A stretch of DNA of 64,000 nucleotides. Source: Catenulispora sp. EB89 (GTDB lineage: Bacteria > Actinomycetota > Actinomycetes > Streptomycetales > Catenulisporaceae). The notes under the pieces were generated by a model. The model was not told the origin of the DNA and searched no databases. It saw nothing but the letters and a program-made list of their open reading frames with translations. Shown here piece by piece: positions 32,663 through 40,710 of this stretch. A program made the translations under genes and the position numbers. Within the stretch, counting starts at the first letter, position 1, and each line of letters starts with the position of its first letter. Location of the stretch: assembly GCF_041261445.1 (NCBI RefSeq), contig NZ_JBGCCU010000005.1, positions 1 through 64,000 of the forward strand, read 5' to 3'.

Positions 32663-34183
32663 ATGAGCCACAGCGACACCTCGACAACTCTGCGTCCCGG
32701 CGAGTCCGTCTCGTCGGGACGTTGGCCACTTCGTTTGTGGGGCGCCCTCATCGTTCTGTGCGGTGCCCTGTTCCTCGACGCCCTCGACACCTCGATGGTC
32801 GGCGTCGCGCTGCCGTCGATCCGTGAGTCCCTGCACCTGTCCACCTCGTCGTTGCAGTGGGTCGTCAGCGGGTACGTCCTCGGCTACGGCGGTTTCCTGC
32901 TGCTCGGCGGACGCGCGGCGGACCTGCTCGGCCGGCGCCGGGTGTTCCTGACCGCGCTCGCGGTCTTCGCCGTGGCCTCGCTGCTGTCCGGCCTGGTCGA
33001 CGACGGCAGCCTGCTGATCGCGACCCGGTTCGTGAAGGGGATCAGCGCGGCGTTCACCGCCCCGGCCGGCCTGTCCATCATCACCACCACGTTCGCCGAG
33101 GGGCCGGACCGCAACCGGGCCCTGAGCATCTACACCACCTGCGGCGCCGCCGGGTTCTCGCTCGGCCTGGTGCTCTCCGGACTGCTCACCGAGGCCGGCT
33201 GGCGCTGGACGCTGTTGGTCCCGGCGCCGGTGGCGGCACTGATCCTGGTGATCGGCGCGAAGCTGATCCACCGCGACCAGCCGGTCGCCAGGCAGGACCG
33301 CGGCGGGTACGACATCCTGGGCGCGGTGACCAGCACCGGCTCGGTGCTGCTGCTGGTCTTCGGCATCGTCCGGGCGCCGCAGATCGGCTGGCTGGCGCCG
33401 GTCACCATCGGCACGTTCGTCGCGGCGGCCGCGCTGGCGGCCGGGTTCGTCGCCACCGAGCTGCGGGTGGCCAACCCGCTGGTGCGGCTCGGCGTGCTGC
33501 GCTCCCCGTCGCTGATCCGGGCCCTGATCGGCGGCGGTCTGATGTTCGGCGGCTACGCCTCGTTCCAGTTCGTCGTGACGCAGTACCTGCAGACGCTGTC
33601 CAAGTGGAGCGCGCTGCACACCGCTCTGGCGTTCCTGCCGGCCGGCCTGATCGTCCTGGTCGCCAGCTTCAAGATCGCCGACGTCCTCAACAAGTACGGC
33701 ACGGCCCGGGTCGGCGTCGCCGGCTTCGCCGCCCTGTCGCTGGGCTACCTGCAGTTCCTGCGCATCGGCTCGACCCCGAGCTGGTGGGTGATCCTGCCCT
33801 CGATCGTGCTGCTGGGCCTGGGCTTCGGCCTGGCCTTCCCGGCGATCAACGTGCAGGCCGCCTCCGGCATCGCCGACGAGGAGCAGGGCCTGGTCTCCGG
33901 ACTGCTGAACACGGCGCTGCAGGTCGGCATCACCGTGGTGCTGGCCGCCTCGACCGCGATCATCGCCGCCAACGGCGGCAACACCGCCCAGACCAACGCG
34001 CAGGTGCTCTCCAGCTACCGGCCGGTCCTGGTGTTCGTGGCCGTGGCCACGGTCGGCGGCCTGCTGATCCTGGCCGGGGGGCTGTTTCGCAGCCGCCGCA
34101 CCCCGGTCGAGTCCACGCTCGCCGAGGAGCTTGAAGACGAGCTCGACGTCCTGGTTCTGCGCGAGCAGGATCTGATGGTCTGA
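32663..34183 (+). CDS. MFS drug exporter, DHA2 (14-helix) family
   Basis: A 506-aa DHA2-family antiporter. LDTSMVGVALPSIRESLHLSTSSLQWVVSGYVLGYGGFLLLGGRAADLLGRRRVFL gives helix 1, the D/T-x-x-VNVALP-like motif and motif A; motif C is ALSIYTTCGAAGFSLGLVLSGLL. The ATG at 32663 is preceded by a weak site. Likely repressed by the divergent MarR protein, which would respond to an exported toxin. Substrate unknown. Confidence 0.92.
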   Translation: MSHSDTSTTLRPGESVSSGRWPLRLWGALIVLCGALFLDALDTSMVGVALPSIRESLHLSTSSLQWVVSGYVLGYGGFLLLGGRAADLLGRRRVFLTALAVFAVASLLSGLVDDGSLLIATRFVKGISAAFTAPAGLSIITTTFAEGPDRNRALSIYTTCGAAGFSLGLVLSGLLTEAGWRWTLLVPAPVAALILVIGAKLIHRDQPVARQDRGGYDILGAVTSTGSVLLLVFGIVRAPQIGWLAPVTIGTFVAAAALAAGFVATELRVANPLVRLGVLRSPSLIRALIGGGLMFGGYASFQFVVTQYLQTLSKWSALHTALAFLPAGLIVLVASFKIADVLNKYGTARVGVAGFAALSLGYLQFLRIGSTPSWWVILPSIVLLGLGFGLAFPAINVQAASGIADEEQGLVSGLLNTALQVGITVVLAASTAIIAANGGNTAQTNAQVLSSYRPVLVFVAVATVGGLLILAGGLFRSRRTPVESTLAEELEDELDVLVLREQDLMV

Positions 34184-34218
34184 GGTCACCAGCCATCTGG
34201 TAGGACGCCAGAGCGCGC

Positions 34219-34258
34219 ATCGGCGCCGGCCCCCGGAAACGGGGGACCGGCGCCGATG
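34219..34258 (+). terminator. Terminator after the exporter
   Basis: CATCGGCGCCGGCCCCCG and CGGGGGACCGGCGCCGATG pair around GAAA with one bulge, ahead of AGTTTCG. Confidence 0.8.
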
Positions 34259-34355
34259 AGTTTCGCGAAGCGGTTTCGTCTGTTGTGCTGGGGGCGGGAA
34301 ACGCCTCGCGATCCACGACTCACGACGTATGAACACGAACCGCTGGAGGACCGCC

Positions 34356-34760
34356 ATGGCCGACAAGACCGTCGCCGAGAAGCTCGCCATCAAGCCGGGC
34401 CGCTCGGTCTGGACCTCGCATCCGGACCGGTTCGCCGAGGTCGGTCAGCTGCCGGACGGTGCGGAGCGGATCGAAGACCTGGCGGCGGCCGACGTCGCGG
34501 TCCTGTATGCCGACGACGCCGACTCGGCCCGGGCGCTGCTGACCGCGAACAAGGCCGACATCGTCAAGCCGCCGGTGGTCTGGATCGCCTACCCGAAGGC
34601 CAACCGGACCGACATCAACCGCGACAGCCTCTGGCCGATCGTCGTGGAGTTCGGCATGCGGCCCAACGGGCAGGTGGCGATCGACGAGGTCTGGTCCGCC
34701 CTGCGGTTCCGCGCCGACAAGCCGGGCGAGGAACCGTTCAAGGGCGGGGCACAGAAGTAA
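34356..34760 (+). CDS. DUF3052-like protein
   Basis: A 134-aa protein resembling the DUF3052 family: an N-terminal LAIKPGRSVWTSHPD, a middle DVAVLYADDADSARALL, and a C-terminal VWIAYPKANRTDINRDSLWPIVVEFGMRPNGQVAIDEVWSALRFR, the last part very typical of that family. The function is unknown. The ATG at 34356 follows TGGAGGACCGCC. It stands alone, convergent with ohr. Confidence 0.8.
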   Translation: MADKTVAEKLAIKPGRSVWTSHPDRFAEVGQLPDGAERIEDLAAADVAVLYADDADSARALLTANKADIVKPPVVWIAYPKANRTDINRDSLWPIVVEFGMRPNGQVAIDEVWSALRFRADKPGEEPFKGGAQK

Positions 34761-34790
34761 GGAAAGCCCAGAAGTAGTCGAGCGGCGCCG

Positions 34791-35204
34791 TTACTCGACG
34801 ACGATCTCGACCGGGATGTTGCCGCGGGTCGCGTTGGAGTACGGGCAGACCTGGTGCGTGGCCTCCAGCAGGGCCTTGCCCTTCTCGCCGTGCAGCTCCT
34901 CGGGGAGCTCGGCGCGCAGCACCACCGACAGGCCGAAGGCGCCGCCGTCCAGGCTGTTCAGCGTGACCTCGGCGGTCACCGAGGCGTCGGAGACGTCCAC
35001 GCCCTGCTGCTTGGCGACCAGCTGCATCGCGCTGGCGAAGCACGCCGAGTAGCCCGCGGCGAACAGCTGCTCGGGGTTGGTGCCCTGGCCGTTGCCGCCC
35101 AGCGACTCCGGGAAGGCCATGTTCAGGTCGAGCTTGCCGTCGTCGGTGAAGGAACGGCCTTCGCGGCCGACGGAGGTGGCGACGGCGGTGTAGACGGGCT
35201 TCAT
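34791..35204 (-). CDS. ohr: Organic hydroperoxide resistance protein (Ohr/OsmC)
   Basis: A 137-aa thiol peroxidase that reduces organic and fatty-acid hydroperoxides with lipoyl or dihydrolipoyl partners. The two catalytic cysteines are in YSACFASAM and QVCPYSNATRGN, and the Arg of the active site is in GREGRSF. Length and N-terminal KPVYTAVATSVGREG match Ohr. Divergent from a TetR regulator; two identical palindromic operator copies separate the genes. Confidence 0.95.
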   Translation of the reverse strand: MKPVYTAVATSVGREGRSFTDDGKLDLNMAFPESLGGNGQGTNPEQLFAAGYSACFASAMQLVAKQQGVDVSDASVTAEVTLNSLDGGAFGLSVVLRAELPEELHGEKGKALLEATHQVCPYSNATRGNIPVEIVVE

Positions 35205-35236
35205 GAGCGGGCCTCCAAGGTGCGGGAAGGGCTTGC

Positions 35237-35290
35237 ACTAGACAGATCTGTCTGTCTGGTTCGCTGCTTACACTAGACAGATCTGTCTGG
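35237..35290. promoter_or_regulatory. Two copies of a palindromic operator between ohr and a TetR gene
   Basis: The 14-bp perfect palindrome AGACAGATCTGTCT occurs at 35240-35253 and again at 35275-35288, both inside a shared 19-base CACTAGACAGATCTGTCTG. Centres are 35 bases apart. The site form is typical of TetR-family operators. Confidence 0.75.
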
Positions 35291-35303
35291 TACCGTCAAG
35301 TGT

Positions 35304-35834
35304 GTGAGGTCAGCCCGTACCCGTGTTCTCGAAACCGCCACGTTGCTCTTCTACCTGGAGGGCATCCACACCGTGGGGGTCGACCGGGTGATCGCCGACG
35401 CCGGGGTGGCGAAGGCGACCTTCTACCACCACTTCAAGTCCAAGGAAGAGCTGGTCGTGGCCTATCTGGCCACCGAGTACGAGCGCCAGCGCGAGCTGTT
35501 CGGCGGTGTCCCGGGCGACGGCGTCGAGCGCATCGAGACCATCCTCGCCAAGCTGGCCGAGGTCAGCGTCGGCCCCGGGTTCCGGGGGTGTCCGTTCCTC
35601 AACGCGGCGGCGGAGTTCGCCGATCCCGGCCATCCGGTCCGGCACCTCGTCGACGACTACCGCGCCTGGTACCGCGACCTGATGCGCGACATCCTCGTCG
35701 CCGCGGGCCGCTCCGACGTCGACCAGAAGGCCGATCTGCTGCTGCTGGTGCGGGACGGGATAGCCGTGGCCGGCGGTCTCGGGGACAAGGCGGCCGTGGA
35801 GGCCGGCGTCCGGACCGCCCTCGCCGGGCTGTGA
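35304..35834 (+). CDS. TetR-family regulator, probable repressor of ohr
   Basis: A 176-aa TetR protein: RVLETATLLFYLEGIHTVGVDRVIADAGVAKATFYHHFKSKEELVVAYL forms the DNA-binding domain, and the remainder is helical with the Cys-containing FRGCPFLNAAAEF. That Cys, in a segment common in this subgroup, could sense peroxides, as an idea only. It starts with GTG 35304, 16 bases after the second palindrome, so it would repress itself as well as the divergent ohr. Confidence 0.9.
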   Translation: MRSARTRVLETATLLFYLEGIHTVGVDRVIADAGVAKATFYHHFKSKEELVVAYLATEYERQRELFGGVPGDGVERIETILAKLAEVSVGPGFRGCPFLNAAAEFADPGHPVRHLVDDYRAWYRDLMRDILVAAGRSDVDQKADLLLLVRDGIAVAGGLGDKAAVEAGVRTALAGL

Positions 35835-35873
35835 GGGCTCTGCTCTGATCGGCGCTTGGCGCTCGACCAGGTC

Positions 35874-36608
35874 TCAGGCCGAGGTCACCGAGACCGCGCC
35901 GGCGTCGGACGACACCTTCACGCGGCGGCTCGCGGAGGGGTCGTCGGGGACGTCCACGGTTCGCGCGCCGGCCTTGCTCGACGCGTCGACCGCGTAGGCC
36001 CCGTTCGGCACCGCCACGGTCACCTCGCCGGCCTTGCTGTGCACCGTGACGTCGTCCGGCGGCGCGGCGAACGTCAGGTTGACCGCGCCGGCCGAGTCCT
36101 CGACCCGCACGGTCGGCGCGCGCAGGTCGTCGCCCTCGACGTGGCCGGCGGACGCGGTGACGTCGACCGCCCCCGAGACGCCGTTCACCGTCACCTCGCC
36201 GGCGTGGTCGACGACGGTCACGGCGACCGAGGCCGGCACGGTCACGTCGTAAGCGATCCCGCAGCTGTCGCACCCCGAGGTCAGCTCCAGGACGCCGCCG
36301 GTGACGGTCTGGCCCGGGGTCGGCGGCTGGTCGGTGTGGTAGTCGATGTCGCGGTGCACCACGATGCCGCCACCGGTGTCCCCGGCGTGGACCACGATCT
36401 GGCCCGCGGGGTTGTCGATCCGCAGGGCCTGGACCTTCTGGGTGATCGTGGCGTCGTTCTCGACGTGGTGGTCGTTCAGGTAGCCGCACCCTGACACGCC
36501 GACCACCACCAGGGCCGCGGAGCAGGCAGCCGCGATCGCGGCGACCCGGCCTGGATTCGTCCGGCCCGGATTCGTTCCACCTGCGATGCCCACGGCACCC
36601 ACCCCCAT
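35874..36608 (-). CDS. DUF4097-type lipoprotein
   Basis: About 244 aa. A lipoprotein signal (VAAIAAACSAALVVVGVSGC) is followed by a right-handed, repetitive beta domain of the DUF4097 type. The signature is repeated short strands with Gly/Ala turns such as VTVVDHAGEVTVNGVSGAVDVTASAGHVEGDDL and VTVHSKAGEVTVAVPNGAYAVDASSKAGARTV. Role unknown; the fold is often found in envelope-stress loci. The start is uncertain (ATG 36608 or a GTG shortly inside). Divergent from an ArsR-like regulator. Confidence 0.8.
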   Translation of the reverse strand: MGVGAVGIAGGTNPGRTNPGRVAAIAAACSAALVVVGVSGCGYLNDHHVENDATITQKVQALRIDNPAGQIVVHAGDTGGGIVVHRDIDYHTDQPPTPGQTVTGGVLELTSGCDSCGIAYDVTVPASVAVTVVDHAGEVTVNGVSGAVDVTASAGHVEGDDLRAPTVRVEDSAGAVNLTFAAPPDDVTVHSKAGEVTVAVPNGAYAVDASSKAGARTVDVPDDPSASRRVKVSSDAGAVSVTSA

Positions 36609-36690
36609 CGGTGACGAGCCCGCGACGGCGCTGCTCGCCCCGCGGCCGTGGTCCACCCTAGAGACCGCAGAGAGCTTTTGCAAAGCATCT

Positions 36691-36708
36691 CTGCAAATAT
36701 CTTTGCAG
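36691..36708. promoter_or_regulatory. Palindromic operator candidate
   Basis: CTGCAAA-TATC-TTTGCAG is a perfect 7-4-7 inverted repeat. A related TTTGCAAAG lies at 36678-36686. Both sit between the DUF4097 gene and the winged-helix regulator. Confidence 0.6.
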
Positions 36709-36748
36709 AACTCTCGGCACCCTGGGAGGTGCGAGGTAGGGTGACGCC

Positions 36749-37339
36749 GTGCCCCAAACGCCCCCCGAGCCGATCGGCACCGCCGCCGGCGACCGGTCCA
36801 CCATCTTCCGCGTGCTGGCCAACCCGCTGCGCCGCCGGATGCTCGCCTACCTGCAGCAGCACCGGGAGGCCAACTCCACGAGCCTGGCCAAGGCCCTCGG
36901 CGAGAGCACCGGCACCACCAGCTACCACCTGCGCAAGCTGGCCGAGCTGCGGTTCGTCGAGGAGATCCCGGAGCGCTCGGCCGGCCGCGAGCGCTGGTGG
37001 CGCGCGCTGCCGATCCAGCTGGAGGCGCCGGATCCCTCGACGATGGACCCCGCCGAGTTCGCCGCGCTCGCGGACCGGGCCCGGGAGCAGGCGACGCACG
37101 ACATCGACCTGTACTACCGCGTGCTCACGCAGTACGAGGGCCCGGAAGGGTCGGCGCACATCTTCCGCGGCGGGTTCTGGATGACCAAGGAGGAGCTGGC
37201 GGGATTCCTGCGCGAGTACAACGAGCTGCAGTGGAAGTACGGGCACGCCGACCCCCGGGAGGCGCCGGAGGGCGCGCGGATGATGGCGCTGCGGATGTTC
37301 GTCGTCCCCGAACCGCCGGAGGATCCTCCGGCGCAGTGA
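36749..37339 (+). CDS. ArsR-like winged-helix regulator (HTH_20 type)
   Basis: A 196-aa regulator with an N-terminal winged helix: IFRVLANPLRRRMLAYLQQHREANSTSLAKALGESTGTTSYHLRKLAELRFVEEI, plus a wing ERSAGRERWWRAL. The C-terminal half is helical (EFAALADRAREQATHDIDLYYRVL) and may bind a ligand. No metal-binding CxC of classic ArsR is present. GTG 36749 is the start. Divergent from the DUF4097 lipoprotein and 2 bases from the convergent CocE-like gene. Confidence 0.9.
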   Translation: MPQTPPEPIGTAAGDRSTIFRVLANPLRRRMLAYLQQHREANSTSLAKALGESTGTTSYHLRKLAELRFVEEIPERSAGRERWWRALPIQLEAPDPSTMDPAEFAALADRAREQATHDIDLYYRVLTQYEGPEGSAHIFRGGFWMTKEELAGFLREYNELQWKYGHADPREAPEGARMMALRMFVVPEPPEDPPAQ

Positions 37340-37341
37340 GG

Positions 37342-38970
37342 TCAGGCCACGGGAAGCACGATCGCGGAGCCGGGGCGGATCGCGACGTGGAACGCCTCGT
37401 GTCCGGCGGCGAAGCGCGGATGGGCGCCGCCGCTGATCTGGACGCGTATTCGGTGGCCGGGCCGGAAGCGGTGGGCGGTCGAGGACATCGCGATGGTGAC
37501 GGCGGTCCGCCGGGATCCCGGATCGGTGCCGGTCACGCGGGCGATGCCGTCGCAGACGTTCCAGGAGCGGCCGCGTTCGTCGACATCGCAGAGCCGGACG
37601 AACAGTGTCGCCGAAGGCGCCTGTCCGCCGGGATCGGCCAGGATCTCAGCCGCCACCGCGCCGACGACCTCGATCGCCTCGGTCAGCGGCGGACTGGTGA
37701 ACACCAGCACGTCTCCACGGCGTTCCAACGCCCTGTTGTCCCGCGTACCTGCCTTCTGCGCCAGGCCGCTGCCACCGACGGACGGGGTCGGATCGGCCGG
37801 GTCGTAGCGCACGGTTCCGGCTGCGGTCCCGGCGGCACCGGACTGTGGCGGCTCGCGTGACAGTCCGCCGTCAGGGTGCGGATACCAGGCCACCGGTACG
37901 GCCGCCGGCGGCCAGGTCGGCAGCTCACGCCACTCGCTGCTACTGCCGCCGCTGCTACCAGTGCTGCCGGTGCCACCGACGGCCACGCGGACCCGTCCCT
38001 TCGGCGGAGCGGGGTCGACGAGGTGTCCGCGCAGCCAGGTCACGGATTCGGCGAACACCGTCCCGACACCCCGCTGCAACGTCGTGGTGTGCGTCCACGG
38101 CCCGACCAGCAGCGACCGCCGCCCCGACGGCAGCCGCGCGTACTGCTGGAGCGCCTGGTCCAGCGCCACGTCGGACCAGCCGCTGACCACCAGCGTCGGG
38201 ACCTCGAAGTCGGCGGCCCCGGCCAGCAGATCCGTGCCCTGCCAGTAGCCGTCGGCGGCGTCCGGATGAGCGACGGCGCCGGTGAGGAAGGCCGGACTGC
38301 GGCCCATGACCTGCGCGTACGCCTCGACCGGCGACTCGGCTCGGACGATCCGCTTCATCGACCGCGCCAGCCGCAGCGTCGCGCCGAGGAACCGCCGCGG
38401 GCCGAGATGCTGCGTCTGGACGGCCGTGGTCGCGATCAGTGCGTCTTCGAGGGCGAACAAGCCGTTCCGGTGGAAGAAGCCGTGCGGGTTGTGGAGCGGG
38501 ACGTGCACCACCATCGCCTTCAACTCCGGCGGTGGATCCGCGGCCAGCGACCACTGCGCGTACGCCATCGCACTCGGCCCGACCAGGCCGAGTCGTCCGT
38601 CGAACCAGACCTGGCGCCGCAGCCAGGCGATCGTCGCACGGCCGTCGGGCCCGTCGTCCCGCCAGGGTTGGAAGACGCCGCCCGAGCCGGCGGTCCCGCG
38701 GGCGCTCTGGATCAGGACATGGAAACCCTGCTCGGCGAAGGCCACGCCGTACAGCGCCGCCCACGGGAAGCCGCGACCGTACGGCGAGCGCACGACCAGC
38801 GTCGGGAAGTCCTGCACCGCGGCCGGATCCGGGAAGTAGTGGTCGGCCGAGAGGTCCACGCCGTCGGCCATCGGGACCGACAGGCCGGGTTCCCATGACA
38901 CGGCGAACCGCGGCGTGGGCAGCCCGCCCAAGGTCCGGCGCGCGATGCGGGTGCTGAGCGAGAGCTTCAT
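37342..38970 (-). CDS. CocE/NonD-type hydrolase (X-Pro dipeptidyl-peptidase S15 family)
   Basis: A 542-aa alpha/beta hydrolase. DGVDLSADHYFP, PTLVVRSPYGRGFP, and the nucleophile region RLGLVGPSAMAYAQW place it in the S15/CocE group; the C-terminal jelly-roll (PF08530-like) carries RPGHRIRVQISGGAHPRFA and a final conserved Pro/Val-rich strand. Enzymes of this kind hydrolyse esters or amides. The ATG at 38970 follows AGGAGGCACCGCC, a strong site; in-frame codons further upstream would overlap the divergent TetR gene. Under probable control of that TetR gene. Confidence 0.88.
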   Translation of the reverse strand: MKLSLSTRIARRTLGGLPTPRFAVSWEPGLSVPMADGVDLSADHYFPDPAAVQDFPTLVVRSPYGRGFPWAALYGVAFAEQGFHVLIQSARGTAGSGGVFQPWRDDGPDGRATIAWLRRQVWFDGRLGLVGPSAMAYAQWSLAADPPPELKAMVVHVPLHNPHGFFHRNGLFALEDALIATTAVQTQHLGPRRFLGATLRLARSMKRIVRAESPVEAYAQVMGRSPAFLTGAVAHPDAADGYWQGTDLLAGAADFEVPTLVVSGWSDVALDQALQQYARLPSGRRSLLVGPWTHTTTLQRGVGTVFAESVTWLRGHLVDPAPPKGRVRVAVGGTGSTGSSGGSSSEWRELPTWPPAAVPVAWYPHPDGGLSREPPQSGAAGTAAGTVRYDPADPTPSVGGSGLAQKAGTRDNRALERRGDVLVFTSPPLTEAIEVVGAVAAEILADPGGQAPSATLFVRLCDVDERGRSWNVCDGIARVTGTDPGSRRTAVTIAMSSTAHRFRPGHRIRVQISGGAHPRFAAGHEAFHVAIRPGSAIVLPVA

Positions 38971-38993
38971 GGCGGTGCCTCCTGGCTGACTGG

Positions 38994-39014
38994 TTCTCGT
39001 ACCATGTACGAGAA
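38994..39014. promoter_or_regulatory. TetR operator: perfect 9-3-9 inverted repeat
   Basis: TTCTCGTAC-CAT-GTACGAGAA is a perfect inverted repeat, 24 bases from the hydrolase start and 89 bases from the TetR start. Confidence 0.7.
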
Positions 39015-39102
39015 TAGGGCTGGCAAGATTGTCTGTGCAACCGATCTTCACGATCGCCAGGTCAGAGCTCGAAGGAACCGAAGGAACCAGGGGAGACAAG
39101 GC

Positions 39103-39789
39103 GTGGATCCCGAAACGCTCTGGTCCGAGCGCCGCCATCACCGGGGCCGGCCGCCGGCGCACACCCGGGAGGCGGTGGTCGCCACGGCCGTCGGCGTGGC
39201 CGACGCCGAAGGCCTCTCGGCGCTCACCATGCGCCGGGTGGCGACCGCCCTCGGCTCCGGCACGATGTCGCTCTACACCTACGTCTCCGAGCGGGACGCG
39301 CTGCTGGAGCTGATGATCGACGCCGTGACCGGCGAGCAGCGGCTCCCCGCGCCGACCGGCGACTGGCGCGCCGACCTGGCCGCCTTCGCCCGGGAGCAAC
39401 GCACGCTGATGACCCGCCACCCCTGGCTGCCGGTCGCGCTCACCGGCCGCCGCACGCTCGGCCCGAACACCCTGAAGGCGCTGGACCACGCGCTGGCCCT
39501 GCTGGCGCCGTCGGGCCTGCCGCCGCGCGCCAGGACCGAGGCCTTCGCGCTGGTCAGCGGCTTCGTGGCCAGCCACGTGGGCTACGAGGTGGCGCAGCAG
39601 CAGGCGCTCGGACGGAGCGACGACGTGCGCGAGTTCGTCGCGTCGAACGCGCGCTACCTGGCCGCCGCGGTCGGGTCGGGGGCGTACCCGCATCTCGCGG
39701 AGGCGATGGCGGCGGACGGCGCGGAGCCGCCGGACGCCGACGAGACCTTCGAGCGGATGCTCGCGCGGGTGATCAGCGGGCTGGCGTAG
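39103..39789 (+). CDS. TetR-family transcriptional regulator
   Basis: About 228 aa: HTREAVVATAVGVADAEGLSALTMRRVATALGSGTMSLYTYVSERDALLELMIDAV is the HTH domain, of the TetR/AcrR subtype whose third helix reads GTMSLYTYV. The C-terminal domain resembles the TetR_C_13/ tetracycline-repressor-like group (LAAFAREQRTLMTRHPWLPVAL). GTG 39103 is used because AGGGGAGACAAGG precedes it; an earlier in-frame ATG at 39004 would lie in the operator. It likely represses the divergent hydrolase. Confidence 0.9.
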   Translation: MDPETLWSERRHHRGRPPAHTREAVVATAVGVADAEGLSALTMRRVATALGSGTMSLYTYVSERDALLELMIDAVTGEQRLPAPTGDWRADLAAFAREQRTLMTRHPWLPVALTGRRTLGPNTLKALDHALALLAPSGLPPRARTEAFALVSGFVASHVGYEVAQQQALGRSDDVREFVASNARYLAAAVGSGAYPHLAEAMAADGAEPPDADETFERMLARVISGLA

Positions 39790-39861
39790 AGACCGAGGCA
39801 ACCTGCGCGGTGGCCGGGCGTCATTGTGAACGAGAAGGCTTTGTCCAGGGGAGGTAAACAC

Positions 39862-40710
39862 ATGAGCATCAAGGCGTCCGTCGCCCTAGCCATCCTCGCG
39901 GTGTCGACCGTCGGGATCAGCGCTTGCGCATCGTCCGCGTCGAAGGGTGGCTCCGCTGCGGGGCCCGCCGCCGGCGGTTCGACGAGCGCGACCGCTCCGG
40001 CGACCTCGGCGCCGCAGACGGCTCCCACCACCTCGGCGTCGACCGACGCCTCGGGCACGCCGAACTCCGCGAACACCCCGATCCACACCAACGTCCCCGA
40101 CGCCGCGATGCTGAACCTCCCGGACCTGGCTCCGCCCCGGGTCGGGACCTGGAGCTCGAACAGCGTCGGTCAGACCGTCTCGCAGGCGCAGATCGTCGAC
40201 CCGGACGACTGCGACCCAGTCGTGCGCCCGCAGTACGTGGATCCCAACTACCCGGTCAACCACGCCTGGGCGACCATGCGGAACGTCATGTGGTCGAGCC
40301 CGACCTACGCGCAGCTCAGCGAGTCGGTGCTGACCTACACGTCCGCCGCCGCGGCCGCGGACGACTTCACCAAGCACCGCAGCTGGGTCGCCAACTGCGC
40401 GGTCCACTTCCAGTGGACGGACCAGCCCGCGAAGTACTCGGTGTCGAGCGTCCACCTCAGCGGTGTGGCCGACGAGTACGCCGTTCGCGTCGCGATGTAC
40501 GCGCCGGACCAGCCCGCCTCGACCGCCGGCAGCCAGGGCTACGTCTACATGGCGGTCATGCTGCGGGGCAACAGCCTCACCGTGCTGACCGTGTCCGAGG
40601 CGGGTTCGGGGACTGCGAAGCCGCAGGAGCCGGCCCTGAGCGCGGTCGAGCACGACGTGCAGGTGGCCGCCGCCAAGGTCGGGAAGGCCTTCCCCTCCGG
40701 ACAGCACTGA
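39862..40710 (+). CDS. Secreted lipoprotein with PknH-like sensor domain
   Basis: About 282 aa. Lipobox GISAC follows a short signal (SVALAILAVSTV). After a Ser/Ala/Thr linker of about 50 residues there is a domain with HAWATMRNVMWSSPTYAQLSESVLTYTSAAAAADDF and CAVHFQW, resembling the extracellular PknH_C sensor domain of mycobacterial kinases. Two cysteines (DDCD and NCAV) probably form its disulfide. AGGGGAGGTAAACAC precedes the ATG. The stop codon abuts the stop of the convergent AraC gene (TGATCA). Confidence 0.72.
   Translation: MSIKASVALAILAVSTVGISACASSASKGGSAAGPAAGGSTSATAPATSAPQTAPTTSASTDASGTPNSANTPIHTNVPDAAMLNLPDLAPPRVGTWSSNSVGQTVSQAQIVDPDDCDPVVRPQYVDPNYPVNHAWATMRNVMWSSPTYAQLSESVLTYTSAAAAADDFTKHRSWVANCAVHFQWTDQPAKYSVSSVHLSGVADEYAVRVAMYAPDQPASTAGSQGYVYMAVMLRGNSLTVLTVSEAGSGTAKPQEPALSAVEHDVQVAAAKVGKAFPSGQH

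Noticed and set aside
32633-34393. 586-codon minus-strand frame over the exporter
   Set aside because: Gln/Arg/His-rich composition typical of an antisense shadow of a membrane protein; no start signal.
38971-39861. N-terminal extension of the CocE-like frame to 839 codons
   Set aside because: The extension lies over the divergent TetR gene and its operator; AGGAGG directly before ATG 38970 gives the true start.
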